Shown here: piece by piece, positions 54,630-64,000 of the stretch
Numbering within the stretch: the first letter of the stretch is position 1
Layout of the letters: each line of letters begins with the position of its first letter
Source: Hesperophylax magnus
Lineage: Eukaryota > Arthropoda > Insecta > Trichoptera > Limnephilidae
Assembly: GCA_026573805.1 (NCBI GenBank)
Contig: JAIUSX010000119.1
Coordinates: 4,216,001-4,280,000, forward strand
Reading direction: 5' to 3'
DNA: 64,000 nucleotides
The notes under the pieces: generated by a model
What the model saw: the letters and a program-made list of their open reading frames with translations, nothing else
What the model was told of the DNA's origin: nothing
Databases searched by the model: none
Program-made: the position numbers and the translations under genes

Positions 54630-57600
54630 TCAGCGTTTTTTAATCTGCCTCCTACCCTTAGAATACCGTGATGAAGAAACGGATTCAGTAGCTAGTGCAC
54701 ACAGTAAAGGTGGAGCAATTGTTTTGAGGCGGTTATTGTTTTGAACGGACATCAAAACTTTAGTTTTCAGTTCGGGTGGATCAGATACAGATTTCGAATC
54801 AAAACGCTGTAAAGGCCAATCATTTTTAGGTAACTGAGCGAATGCGGGGCCATTAAACCATAACGGATGGTCTATGAGTTGAGCGGGGGTAAGACCACGC
54901 GACAGGCAGTCGGCGGGATTGTATTTCCCTTTTATATGATAGAAGCATTCAGCCCCCAGGTGTTTTTGTATTTGTGACACACGATTGGCAACGAAGGTCT
55001 GCCATTTCGCAGGCGGTGAATTTATCCACGCTAGAGCAACCGTGCTGTCGCAAAAAGCTAAGGTTGTATGAGCTCTTGAATTTGATGCGTAGGTATTACT
55101 GACCGTATGCATTAATCGCGCAAGTATTAGTGCTCCACATAGTTCTAATCGCGCAAGTGAAATCGTCTTAGCAGGAGCGACTTTGGATTTGGCACATAAT
55201 AAACTAATTGTGGTTTTATCAGTATTCGGACAGTAAACATGTAAGTAAATAACACCTCCGAATGCGCGTTCACTTGCGTCTGAAAACCCGATAAGGGTTA
55301 GTACACATTGGTGTTCGATTCCTACAAAACGAGGAATTTTAATAGATTGCAGCAATGGCAATTCTTTTTCAAACTGTCGCCAAAGCGTGACAACAGTTCC
55401 AGGAGGAGTATCGTCCCAATCAAGCTTGTATTCCCAAAGAGACTTGATTATAAGCTTGGCTAATAATACAACTGGTGCAACGAAACCCATCAAATCCCAA
55501 AGACGAGCAATCGTCGAGAGAATGTTTCGTTTAGTACAAATTCTTTCGTTGGAGTTTACAACAAATACGAAATTATCTGAAGCGGGTATCCAATGAAGCC
55601 CTAGTATTTTTAGGTTTTCATCAGGATTAAATTCCACATGTTCCTTAACACGAAGAGCTGAAGGAATCGTGGACAAAAGATTAGGAGAATTGTTAGAGAA
55701 CTTTACAAGGTCAAATCCTCCAGAAGCGAACAGCTGAATTAATTCCGTCGATAACTCGGAGGCTTCCTCGACCGACGAACAACTGGTGACGAAATCGTCC
55801 ATATAGAAAGAGCCATTTTCCACCAAGTTTGCAGCAAGTGGAAAACGAGGTCGTTCATGCGACATGAGTTGGCGCAGTGTACGCATTGCCAAAAATGGGC
55901 TGCAAGACATGCCGAATGTGACGCGATTAAATTCGAACAATTGTAAAGGGTCGCTATTTTTAAATCTATAAAGTATTCGCTGATAACGACGGCATTCTTC
56001 TTGCACTACAATTTGAAGATACATTTGTTTTATGTCGGCGGTTATAGCTACTGCAAACAATCGGAACTTAAGTATAATCCGAAACAAATCACCTTGTAAA
56101 TTCTTACCGGTATGTAGAATGTCGTTGAGCGAGTAGCCCGAATCGGATTTCATGCTCGCGTCCAGAACCATGCGGATTTTGGTGGTTAATTTATCCTCGC
56201 GAACTACAATATGATGCGGAATGACGTAATGGGGTAAGTCAGTATTATCGACAGGCGAAATGTACCCTTTCTGTAGGTATTCGCGTAATATTTTGTCGTA
56301 CTCTAATTTTATAGCGGGTTGAGCGATTAGTCGGCGTTCGAGAGATCGGAACCGGCGCTCAGCGGCTGGCAACGATTCACCGAGGATAGAAGGACTGTTG
56401 CGAAACGGCAACGCAACAATGTAACGACCTGTCGTGTCACGGGAAGTGGTGAGTTTAAAAGTGTCTTCACATTCCTGTTCATCAGGCGTTAAAAACTTCT
56501 CGTCTGGAATGTCTTCCAATTCGAAGAAGCGCGAAAGGCAAAAGTCATCATTTTTCGCGAACGTACAAAATGATGGTGTGGCGTTTATACTTGGGGTCTC
56601 AGTCATCGTTGGAGCAGTGCCCAGGATGAGATAGCCCAAAGTAGTTTCTTTAGCAATTGGCTGGCCGGGATAACCTGATATTTTGTGTGCTTTAAAAATG
56701 CGAGCAAACATGTCACATCCCAAGATAATATCGATTTCACCGGGCGTGCAGAAAGTATTATCTGCTAAGGGCAAATTGTCGAGATACGACAACGAGGCGC
56801 GGTTGACGTTAACAGTAGGCAACTCACTAGTTATAGTTTCTACTACATAAGGTTCAATCATATACGAGTGAGTGTCGTCGTAGCGGGAGTATAATTTTAG
56901 ACAAGTCATACCCTTTGTCAAATTTCTTGAGTCGCCTATTCCCGTGACGTAAGTGCCTCGCGATGATCGCACCGTGAGATTCAAACGTAAACAGCATTTA
57001 CGCGTAATAATATCCCTTTGGGAGCCGCTATCTATCAGAGCACGTATTGTCTGCACCTGGCCCTTAGCATCTCGGGTAGTGCAAACGGCAGTTCCTAAGA
57101 GTGCAGTAGTATTTGCTCTAGTAAATGAATGTGTCACGCACAGTGATACCGGGCTTGCAGAATTTGAATCGTCATTATCGACGTCTGCTGGCGACGCGGG
57201 AGACGGTATTTGGTCTCGTTGTGGTTTTCGCTGATCAGTTTGTTTGAAATGCAACAAACTATGGTGGTTGAGAGTGCATGATTTGCACGTACTCTTTGAT
57301 TTGCACGCTTTTGTGCCGTGCCTAGTACTGAGGCAGTTCACGCAAACTCGTATATTCGATGACTTGATTAAATTAAATCGCTCGCGTGGTTCTAAACCAT
57401 TAAATTTAGAGCATTGATACAAAGGGTGCGATCCCCTTTGACAACAAAAACAAATTTCGACAGAGTGATTGTCGCCTTTTTCGACATTAATAAATGTCTT
57501 TGCGGAATTATTATTATTTGAGCCAAGACGGCTCGACGTAGGTTGTGCAATTTGCGCGCGATTAAGAATTCGTTGCTGTCCTCTCACAAAATCAATTAAA

Positions 57601-58436
57601 TCAGAGCTGGACGGGAAACTTTCATCATTCCGAATAGACGATTCGAAAGCCTTCACTGTCTCTATGTCAAGACGTTTAAGGCCCAGTTGTAGCAATATAA
57701 ATTCTGCGAGATCCTTGATTCGTAACTGTTTCAGTGCGGCAATGTTAGTCGCGTATGTATCTGCAAATTTTTCTAGCGAAGCGGGCGTAACCGAAGTAAC
57801 AGCAGGTATTTTCAGCAATCGATCAAAGTATGACTCAGCGAGAACGCGGGGATCATTATATTTGGTGCACAATGCGTCCCATATCACTTGGTAATTTGTA
57901 CCGGTAGGTGTTATAGTTTTGCAAATATTTAAAGCTTTTCCCGTCAACTTGGACATCAGATACTGCATCTTTTCTGAATTATCCAATGAATTATTTGAAT
58001 GGATAACCGAGATATAAGTCTCATAGAAAAGAGGCCAATTTTCTAATTTTCCGTCAAAGCACGCTATTTCTAAAGGCGGTAATTTAATTTGACGGCGAGG
58101 TTTTTCAACTGGATTGGCCAGCATGTTCGCTTCGGTATATTTAATAATGCCGAAAATTTCCTCAAAAGCATTTAATTGAGAATATTCAGCGACTGCTTCT
58201 GGATTCAATTCCAGTTCACAATTAACCTTTTCATCTAGAAGCGTTATAAATTCGGACCGAATTCTTTCTAATGTACTTGCGCCTGATAAAAAAGATTGCC
58301 GATTGTTAACACTATCAGAAGCCTTCTTCATCTTGTCGAAGACTGATTGTAAACATGCAAAATTAGCGGTCAATTTTGCATTTAAACGTTTCAATAGTCT
58401 TTCTTCCCGTGACGACCCGGACGCGCTTGTAGCCAT
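54630..58436 (-). CDS. BEL gag-pol: gag, protease, RT, RNase H
   Basis: The 1268-codon frame starts MATSASGSS. Gag covers about 1-330 (a DUF1759-like stretch FDGKLENWPLFYETY at about 127-141). Zinc knuckles follow at about 329-395 (CFCCQRGSHPLYQC; CVNCLSTRHGTKAC). A retropepsin has DSG at 469-471. RT has the YMDD motif at 878-881 and an upstream acidic motif (ITADIKQMYLQ). RNase H has SDAS near 1053 and LELCGA and FCDSTVALAWI beyond. The frame is lost about 40 nt before its stop, near 54670, so the integrase is not in frame. This is a single-base change in an otherwise intact element, or a sequencing error. Confidence 0.94.
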   Translation of the reverse strand: MATSASGSSREERLLKRLNAKLTANFACLQSVFDKMKKASDSVNNRQSFLSGASTLERIRSEFITLLDEKVNCELELNPEAVAEYSQLNAFEEIFGIIKYTEANMLANPVEKPRRQIKLPPLEIACFDGKLENWPLFYETYISVIHSNNSLDNSEKMQYLMSKLTGKALNICKTITPTGTNYQVIWDALCTKYNDPRVLAESYFDRLLKIPAVTSVTPASLEKFADTYATNIAALKQLRIKDLAEFILLQLGLKRLDIETVKAFESSIRNDESFPSSSDLIDFVRGQQRILNRAQIAQPTSSRLGSNNNNSAKTFINVEKGDNHSVEICFCCQRGSHPLYQCSKFNGLEPRERFNLIKSSNIRVCVNCLSTRHGTKACKSKSTCKSCTLNHHSLLHFKQTDQRKPQRDQIPSPASPADVDNDDSNSASPVSLCVTHSFTRANTTALLGTAVCTTRDAKGQVQTIRALIDSGSQRDIITRKCCLRLNLTVRSSRGTYVTGIGDSRNLTKGMTCLKLYSRYDDTHSYMIEPYVVETITSELPTVNVNRASLSYLDNLPLADNTFCTPGEIDIILGCDMFARIFKAHKISGYPGQPIAKETTLGYLILGTAPTMTETPSINATPSFCTFAKNDDFCLSRFFELEDIPDEKFLTPDEQECEDTFKLTTSRDTTGRYIVALPFRNSPSILGESLPAAERRFRSLERRLIAQPAIKLEYDKILREYLQKGYISPVDNTDLPHYVIPHHIVVREDKLTTKIRMVLDASMKSDSGYSLNDILHTGKNLQGDLFRIILKFRLFAVAITADIKQMYLQIVVQEECRRYQRILYRFKNSDPLQLFEFNRVTFGMSCSPFLAMRTLRQLMSHERPRFPLAANLVENGSFYMDDFVTSCSSVEEASELSTELIQLFASGGFDLVKFSNNSPNLLSTIPSALRVKEHVEFNPDENLKILGLHWIPASDNFVFVVNSNERICTKRNILSTIARLWDLMGFVAPVVLLAKLIIKSLWEYKLDWDDTPPGTVVTLWRQFEKELPLLQSIKIPRFVGIEHQCVLTLIGFSDASERAFGGVIYLHVYCPNTDKTTISLLCAKSKVAPAKTISLARLELCGALILARLMHTVSNTYASNSRAHTTLAFCDSTVALAWINSPPAKWQTFVANRVSQIQKHLGAECFYHIKGKYNPADCLSRGLTPAQLIDHPLWFNGPAFAQLPKNDWPLQRFDSKSVSDPPELKTKVLMSVQNNNRLKTIAPPLLCALATESVSSSRYSKGRRQIKKR

Positions 58437-58970
58437 TTCTGATTCTGGTTATTTATTATTGAATGTGGTAAAAAATATTATAATAATATTATTTATATAA
58501 AATAAATTGATTAATATTAAATTTTTATTCAATAAATTAACTTTTATGCCCGTAGGGTTAACTCAGTGCGGGTGCCGTGAAGGGTTAAGTATAGATAATG
58601 CAGGTAGAACAAATTTATCACTTTACGTCTTATTGAAGTATTATTCTTTTTATGTATAATACATCCAATACTGGGATGTATTACAATAAACAAATTATTT
58701 ATAATGAAATGCGGTTAATTTTAAATGCGGTTGATATAACAATATCGGTATTATTATTAGAAATAGATATTAAATAGCGGTATTGGCATATATTAAATCT
58801 ATTCTATTTGCGGGTAAATATGTTATTTCCGTTTAAACCATCCAGTAATATCGGATAGGAATATCCAGAAATAAAATGCGGGTAGTTATTAATTGATTAC
58901 GCGGGTATGTAAAACGCAATAACACTCTTATGGTTTATTACCGAAATTACGGAAATTACGGTTCAATATC

Positions 58971-58987
58971 AGGCTCGTTTGGACCAA
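58971..58987 (-). other. BEL primer-binding site
   Basis: TGGTCCAAACGAGCC on the minus strand lies three or four bases inside the 5' LTR. It has the TGG start expected for pairing with a tRNA CCA end. The tRNA is not identified. Confidence 0.5.
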
Positions 58988-58990
58988 CTA

Positions 58991-59441
58991 TGGTGTGTAA
59001 GAAGTTATGTAGTTGTTTTTTATGTTAGTGTAAAAAATGATTGTCGAAGGACCTTGAATGATTGAGCAATGCCCACTGCACATAAGATAATATTTGTTAT
59101 ATGGATAAAGGAAGGACTCACCATTAAGAAAGGGCACTTGTTTCTTCCCGTCTTTTCTTCACAACAATGTCACTTAACGCAAGCGGATTGCACTATATCG
59201 TCGCGAATAATAATTTCGTAAGATAAGGGAGACGAGATCTCGAGCGGGTGCGGTTTATTGTTAGCGGTTCGGGTTATTGCAACATACTGACGCCAAAGGG
59301 CACATAAAAATTAGCAGGAATGGAAAGGAAGGTAGGAACAAAGGACAACAATACTATCTCAGTACAGTGGTCGCAGGTATGTGTGTATGTGTGCATGAGA
59401 TGTATGTATAAATTAATGTCTATTGCGTATTGGCGCAACCA
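58991..59441 (-). repeat. BEL 5' LTR
   Basis: 451 bp, matching 52716-53166 except at about three sites (for example ATTGTCG/ATCGTCG and AACGCAAG/AACACAAG). Confidence 0.93.
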
Positions 59442-59782
59442 GAATACATTCCGAAATTTTCAAGATAAAAGTTAAAACACTTTATAAATGCAATGTTTTT
59501 ATGTTTAAATCATACATTAAATGTACACTATGCTTTGTTGAAATGTGAAATGCACTTTTTTCTGCTGATTTTATATTATTATTAACTATGATTAATTATA
59601 TATTATTTTGATGTTTTATTTAAATTATTAATTAAAATTAAAATTAAATTTATTATTAATTGAAAAATTGAATTATTATTATTATTAATTAAAATGTTTT
59701 ATTTAAATTAAACGATTTATAACACATTATATTAAAGGTACTGCTGAAAACCAGCAACATTCCCGGAGAAATCCGGAATGTA

Positions 59783-62609
59783 CAGTAAGGTGGAGTGAAA
59801 TTTTTTTTTTGAGAATTTCGAAATCGGCATAGTTGGGAAAGATGCTCCATATATTAACAATTACAAAAAAAATAATAAAAAAAATATATTTACAATACCT
59901 GGACATCGCCAAAGCTTTATATTTTATCATTTTCACGATTTTACCTAAGTATTTAAAGCTCATATACGCGAAATAAAACACAAATAAAATTTGTATTTTA
60001 CCATATATTTTACAGATAATACATTCGTAGATTGTTAAAATGGAACAAATATTGGAAATAAAAAATGTACATATATTATTTACCGCGTTGAAAAGCTTGA
60101 AAATTACAAAAGTTACTATGAACTGTACTGCATTTTGATGTTAAAAATAGGCATAAGGTGTCGTGACTCTAACCTTGATTTTATTAATCCATCTCGCCTC
60201 AAGGGTCCACAAACAACGGCTAAGGCTTCTGTTACAATTTTCACACATCTCTCTGTAGCTTGAGGAAAATTCAAGGAAAATGCAAGGAAAATTCTTTATC
60301 ATTGGTAGTATGACATCCTCAATTATCGTGTGATCGGTAATGGCTTGTAAAATTGTCTCGTCGCTTACAAATTTGGTTAGTGGTGGCTCGGTTATATTTT
60401 CCCACTTTATAACATCAATATAATCATCTGCTGAAAAATCAAAAACAGGCACTTTGAAGGTACGAATAAAGTCTGATTGCATTTTCATTTGCCGAGCTTT
60501 CAATATTCTTCTCAACGCCAACACTCTTACGTATTTTCGTTTGTCGTTTAACATGGCTAACAGTATATTTTCGTGATGATTACTGGATCAATAATATCTT
60601 TTAAATCACTGGGCAAATACCGTGAAAGCACTATTGTTTCGTGTAAATGCCTTGCACCGGAAATACATAATGGTTTGGTCTTAATGTTGAACCACATAGG
60701 TGCGTAAACTGTTAATACAAATGTCGTTAAAGTTACCATATTGTTTATGGTTTTAGAGTAGAAATGTAAAGCCGAAGAATCCGATTCGCTGTAGTGAGCC
60801 ACCTGGATTGTACAATTTTACGGGGATTTCTTTTGGTAAATTTTCAATGCAGAATCCGGAGTCAATAGTTTTACACATTTTCAGTAGATAAAGCTGATCT
60901 GTACTTAAATCCTGTGTATTTTTCATACTTGGTAATGAACATTGAATGATTTTAAATTTCACGATAGGAAGTTGTTCACACTTATTTAAAGATTTACCAA
61001 TAATTCCAGTGAAATTTTGCGGTCCTGTCGTGGTTCGATGTGATTCAATGCGCCGAATAACACCTCATTTGTACCCCGTATTAACTTCAGTTCCGTCGCA
61101 TCCAATTGCGACAATTTTTTCCAAAGCAATATCTTTCGAAGACAGTAATGAAATAATTCCATTACTTATTGCTTCAGATTTTCCGGTTTTTAATGAAATG
61201 TGTCCCATGTACTCGCTACCTATTCTTTTACTAAACTAACTTGTTATTCAGTTATTATTTTTCGCCGGTTGTCCTCCATGCTTAAAGTTTTGTCCTTCCG
61301 TTCGTCGAAGTATAAACCAAATTGATTGGAATCGATTACTAACGGCTTAATAGTAAGGGCAGTTCTTTTCTTCATTCGAGCTCGACGAATTTTACTCCTT
61401 ACACAACTCGAGATGTATCGTTCTGTGAAATTAAGCCAACATCTTGTAATACAGCGGAAACAATTGCAGCTCCTGCTCGATCTGAAATACAATATCTGTC
61501 TAATGTTCTGGCCACAACAGGGAAGTCTTTCACCTCATGGTGAAAATTATTTGGTTGTGCTTCACTTTGCATTATTTCTTGAGGAATTGAAGACGAAGCA
61601 CATTTTTTGAGAGTCTAAAGTTTAAACTACAAGAAGGAATAGCGTCAGTTAATTTGTTTTTGCACTCAAACTCATCATGATGACGGTTTCTTGTCAATAA
61701 ATTCATGTTTTTTTTGTAGGATCTCGGTCCAGACCTCCTATCATCATTTTTCGATCCGTTCGCTGATCCAGTAGGAATTTTTGTTCTTTGATGGGAATTT
61801 TTCGCTTCTTTTCACACGAACATAAGTCAAAAGATGTGCATCTGCATGTCGCTATATCAAAAAGAAACGGGGTTTTTTCTTTGAAGTGTTAAAGTTTTTG
61901 AAGATTAGCCGTAAATTTTTTTCTGCTTTTGGACGACATATTTACTAAACTATAGTACTTATTATAAATACGTACGAATTCGTCTCGTAATGCTCCTGTG
62001 GTCAATAATTGGAATTGACGCTCTATTCCAGATATCCTCTAACTTCACGGAAATTTCTTCATATGTATCTTTAAATTGTTCTTTTTTAGAATGGTGCATC
62101 CACAAAACACATCGTAATACATCTTCACAAGTAGGCAAAACATTCAAAGGTAAATCACTTCCAGAACCGAATACAAGACAAGTTAGTTCACTTCTTAACA
62201 TTGCCATAATGTTCAACTTTCAAAGAACAGTCGATATAAACACAAACTTCGAAAATTGCTGATTTATCCTACTGCAGCGCACAATTACAAGTACCCATAG
62301 TTTAACTGTTTAACTGTTCCTATAGTCCTACTTTATAATTATATTGTAAAATAATAATGTAATTATATCATAGGTAATAAATAAACACTCAATTTTTTTT
62401 ACATAATTATAAGCATTTTTAAGAATCGGGAGAACATTATTGGTGTTTTCAGTGTTTTTATCAAAAATTCAAAGTGGTGGCGATGTCGTAATTATAAATA
62501 AATATTTTTTTATTTAAGATAAGTACATAACGGAGCACCAATCCCGCGTATGCCAAATTCTATATTACGAAAAAAAAAATTCTCCATACTAGACCGCTCC
62601 ACCTTAATG
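59783..62609 (-). mobile_element. Decayed TIR DNA transposon, TA target duplication
   Basis: The ends are CAGTAAGGTGGAGTG (left) and CATTAAGGTGGAGCG (right, inverse), each followed by a run of T. TA flanks both sides (59781-59782, 62610-62611). The uninterrupted site at 26835-26910 supports these borders. The 2.83-kb interior holds a broken protein gene on the minus strand. The superfamily was not settled: the TA duplication recalls Tc1/mariner but the protein does not. Confidence 0.7.
60141..62216 (-). pseudogene. Transposon-encoded protein, multiply frameshifted
   Basis: Fragments follow in order on the minus strand: ELTCLVFGSGSDLPLNVLPT (62216 down), DIATCRCTSFDLCSC and LLDQRTDRKMMI (about 61900-61750), FPVVARTLDRYCISDRAGAA (about 61520), a basic stretch, CDGTEV-type sequence (about 61100), LSTDQLYLLKMC (about 60900), FVLTVYAPMWFNIKTKPL (about 60690), and DKRKYVRVLALRRILKARQM (about 60540). 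I recognise this as a protein family common in arthropod genomes as transposon-associated uncharacterised proteins. Its catalytic role is not known to me. Frameshifts and stops break it in at least six places. Confidence 0.6.
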
Positions 62610-62719
62610 TACAGCTGAGCAGTTGCCCTTTTGGCAAAATAATCATCTAAATGTATTTATACTAACTATATGCAAACATGTAAAAAATATTGTCAAATAA
62701 ACGTTTTTATTATTATTAT

Positions 62720-63165
62720 TATTATTTATTATATCTCATTGACGGATGAAATATAAGGAAAGCAAGATTTATTTTGAGATGAAAATATCACGTATATAAA
62801 AAGTGTAAATAGCACACTTAGGCTCATTACTAATAATTATATTTTTTTACATATCTCTGTATACTTCCTTCTTTTGTTTAAATATATTAATTTATCACTG
62901 TAAGTACATTTTTTTGTTATATTAACGAGCTCTCATTTCTTAAAACCAGCTAAAATTAGGAACGAATATATCATAATAATGCACAAAAATGTACACTGCA
63001 GAATAATTTTATATATGCTAGCAAAAATAAATTTATATAAATAAAGACAAATATTTTCAACAAGTCTACAATAAAACTTATTAAAATATATAAAAAAATG
63101 AGTCCAACTTAGACTAGAGAAGCGTCTATCTTTCGCTTTTCCGATCCCTAGCATATGGTATTGTG
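62720..63165. other. No gene recognised
   Basis: AT-rich sequence without a recognisable element. Confidence 0.4.
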
Positions 63166-63450
63166 AGATGGGGTGGCTGTGCTGAATCTATTATCAATCC
63201 ATTTATGAGAGGATTTATTGCAAAACTTACAAAATATTACAAAACTAATTTTTAGAATTATATTTCAATGCCAACCTACCCACCCCTCAAACGAACTACT
63301 TGCTAAAATTAGGGTCTTAAATATTCGCCAATTATTTACTAAGGCAAGATTGTGCTACACACGGAAAAATATCCTCCTGGTGTCTCCACAACATCAAGCA
63401 TACACACGCTTTTCATCAAACCCGGGATGTGTGCTCCCTTAATCTAACCT
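63166..63450 (+). pseudogene. Jockey-like RT C-terminal fragment
   Basis: AYGIVRWGGCAESIINPFM, then in a new frame LAKIRVLNIRQLFTKARLCY and LVSPQHQAYTRFSSNPG to a stop. It is the source of the repeat that follows. Confidence 0.75.
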
Positions 63451-64000
63451 GCTGGTGTCTCCACAACATCAAGCACACACACGCTTTTCATTAAACCCGG
63501 GATGCGTGCTGCCTAAATCTAACCTGTTGGTGTCTCCACAACATCAAGCATACACACGCTTTTCATCAAACCCGGGATGAGTGCTCCCTAAATCTAACCT
63601 GTTGGTGTCTCCACAACATCAAGCATACACACGCTTTTCATCATACCCGGGATGAGTGCTCCCTAAATCTAACCTGTTGGTGTCTCCACAACATCAAGCA
63701 TACACACGCTTTTTATCAAACCCGGGATGCGTACTCCCTAAATCTAACCTGTTGGTGTCTTCACAACATCAAGCATACACACGCTTTTTATCAAACCCGG
63801 GATGCGTACTCCCTAAATCTAACCTGTTGGTGTCTCCACAACATCAAGCATACACACGCTTTTTATCAAACCCGGGATGCGTACTCCCTAAATCTAACCT
63901 GCTGATATCTTCACAACATCAAGCACACACACGCTTTTCATCAAACCTGGGATGCGTGCTGCCTAAATCTAACCTGTTGGTGTCTCCACAACATCAAGCA
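63377..64000 (+). repeat. 75-bp satellite, more than 8 copies, runs off the window
   Basis: Units of 75 bp (25 codons), with TGGTGTCTCCACAACATCAA, CACACGCTTTTCATCAAACC and CGGGATGCGTGCTCCC. The unit is the last part of the RT frame at 63166-63450. Copies 1, 3 and 4 carry a stop in that frame. Copy 2 and copies from the fifth on are open. Confidence 0.93.

Larger units (their letters stand above)
52716..59441 (-). mobile_element. BEL/Pao LTR retrotransposon, nearly intact
   Basis: LTRs of 451 bp (52716-53166 and 58991-59441) form TGG...CCA ends and differ at about three positions. The 5-bp target duplication GAATA lies at 52711-52715 and 59442-59446. On the minus strand the order is 5' LTR (58991-59441), primer site, gag-protease-RT-RNase H, integrase, polypurine tract and 3' LTR. 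Only one frame change was found. It is a recent insertion. Confidence 0.95.
59737..62720 (+). repeat. Non-LTR 3' end split by a DNA transposon
   Basis: GTACTGCTGAAAACCAGCAA (59737) and, after the insertion, CAGCTGAGCAGTTGCCC and the ATT-rich tail at about 62710 form one repeat. The uninterrupted form is at 26835. Confidence 0.7.

Overview
This window is eukaryotic and almost certainly from an arthropod, most likely an insect. The evidence is spliced trypsin-fold exons with GT-AG introns, a sushi domain, AT-rich introns, and a dense mix of Ty3/gypsy, BEL/Pao, Penelope, jockey-like, RTE-like and SINE elements. The order of insect is not clear from the sequence. No rRNA, CRISPR array, operon or intact tRNA gene was seen.

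Host genes. Two related serine-protease genes face each other. At the left edge are the last two exons of a plus-strand gene (619-778 and 3841-4043). On the minus strand, seven exons spread over 39878-21292 join in phase into the C-terminal part of a modular serine protease of the ModSP/MSP/HP14 type: a sushi domain, a second Cys-rich wonton-like domain, then a complete S1 protease domain. The 5' exons (signal peptide and any LDLa repeats) were not found. The 160-nt penultimate exon and its phases are the same in both genes, so they are paralogues. ModSP-type proteases start the Toll-activating protease cascade in other insects.

Mobile DNA. From left to right: dispersed repeats and SINE-like copies (3-7.5 kb); a palindromic Penelope mini-element carrying hammerhead motifs on both strands (7.69-7.95 kb); a tandemly expanded inverted-repeat arm (9.08-10.2 kb) and its partner (19.65-20.06 kb) bracketing a young but internally deleted gypsy element (10236-19300); many decayed non-LTR reverse-transcriptase fragments within the protease introns (20.3-38 kb); a base-composition anomaly of about 4.6 kb with no recognisable genes (29.85-34.47 kb); a 21-copy, 158-bp satellite that grew inside a dispersed repeat (40026-43343); a nearly complete Penelope element with RT, GIY-YIG endonuclease, hammerhead motif and a 17-bp target duplication (45258-48239); an RTE fragment (51.4-52.1 kb); a young BEL/Pao element with a 5-bp target duplication (52716-59441); a decayed TIR DNA transposon nested in a non-LTR 3' end (59783-62609); and a 75-bp satellite derived from an RT C-terminus that runs off the right edge.

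Most of the sequence is therefore nested transposons filling the large introns and flanks of two immune-type protease genes. The most unusual signals are the foldback Penelope elements with hammerhead motifs, a covarying GNRA-capped hairpin repeat inside the gypsy element, and three tandem arrays that can be traced to single units of known dispersed elements.
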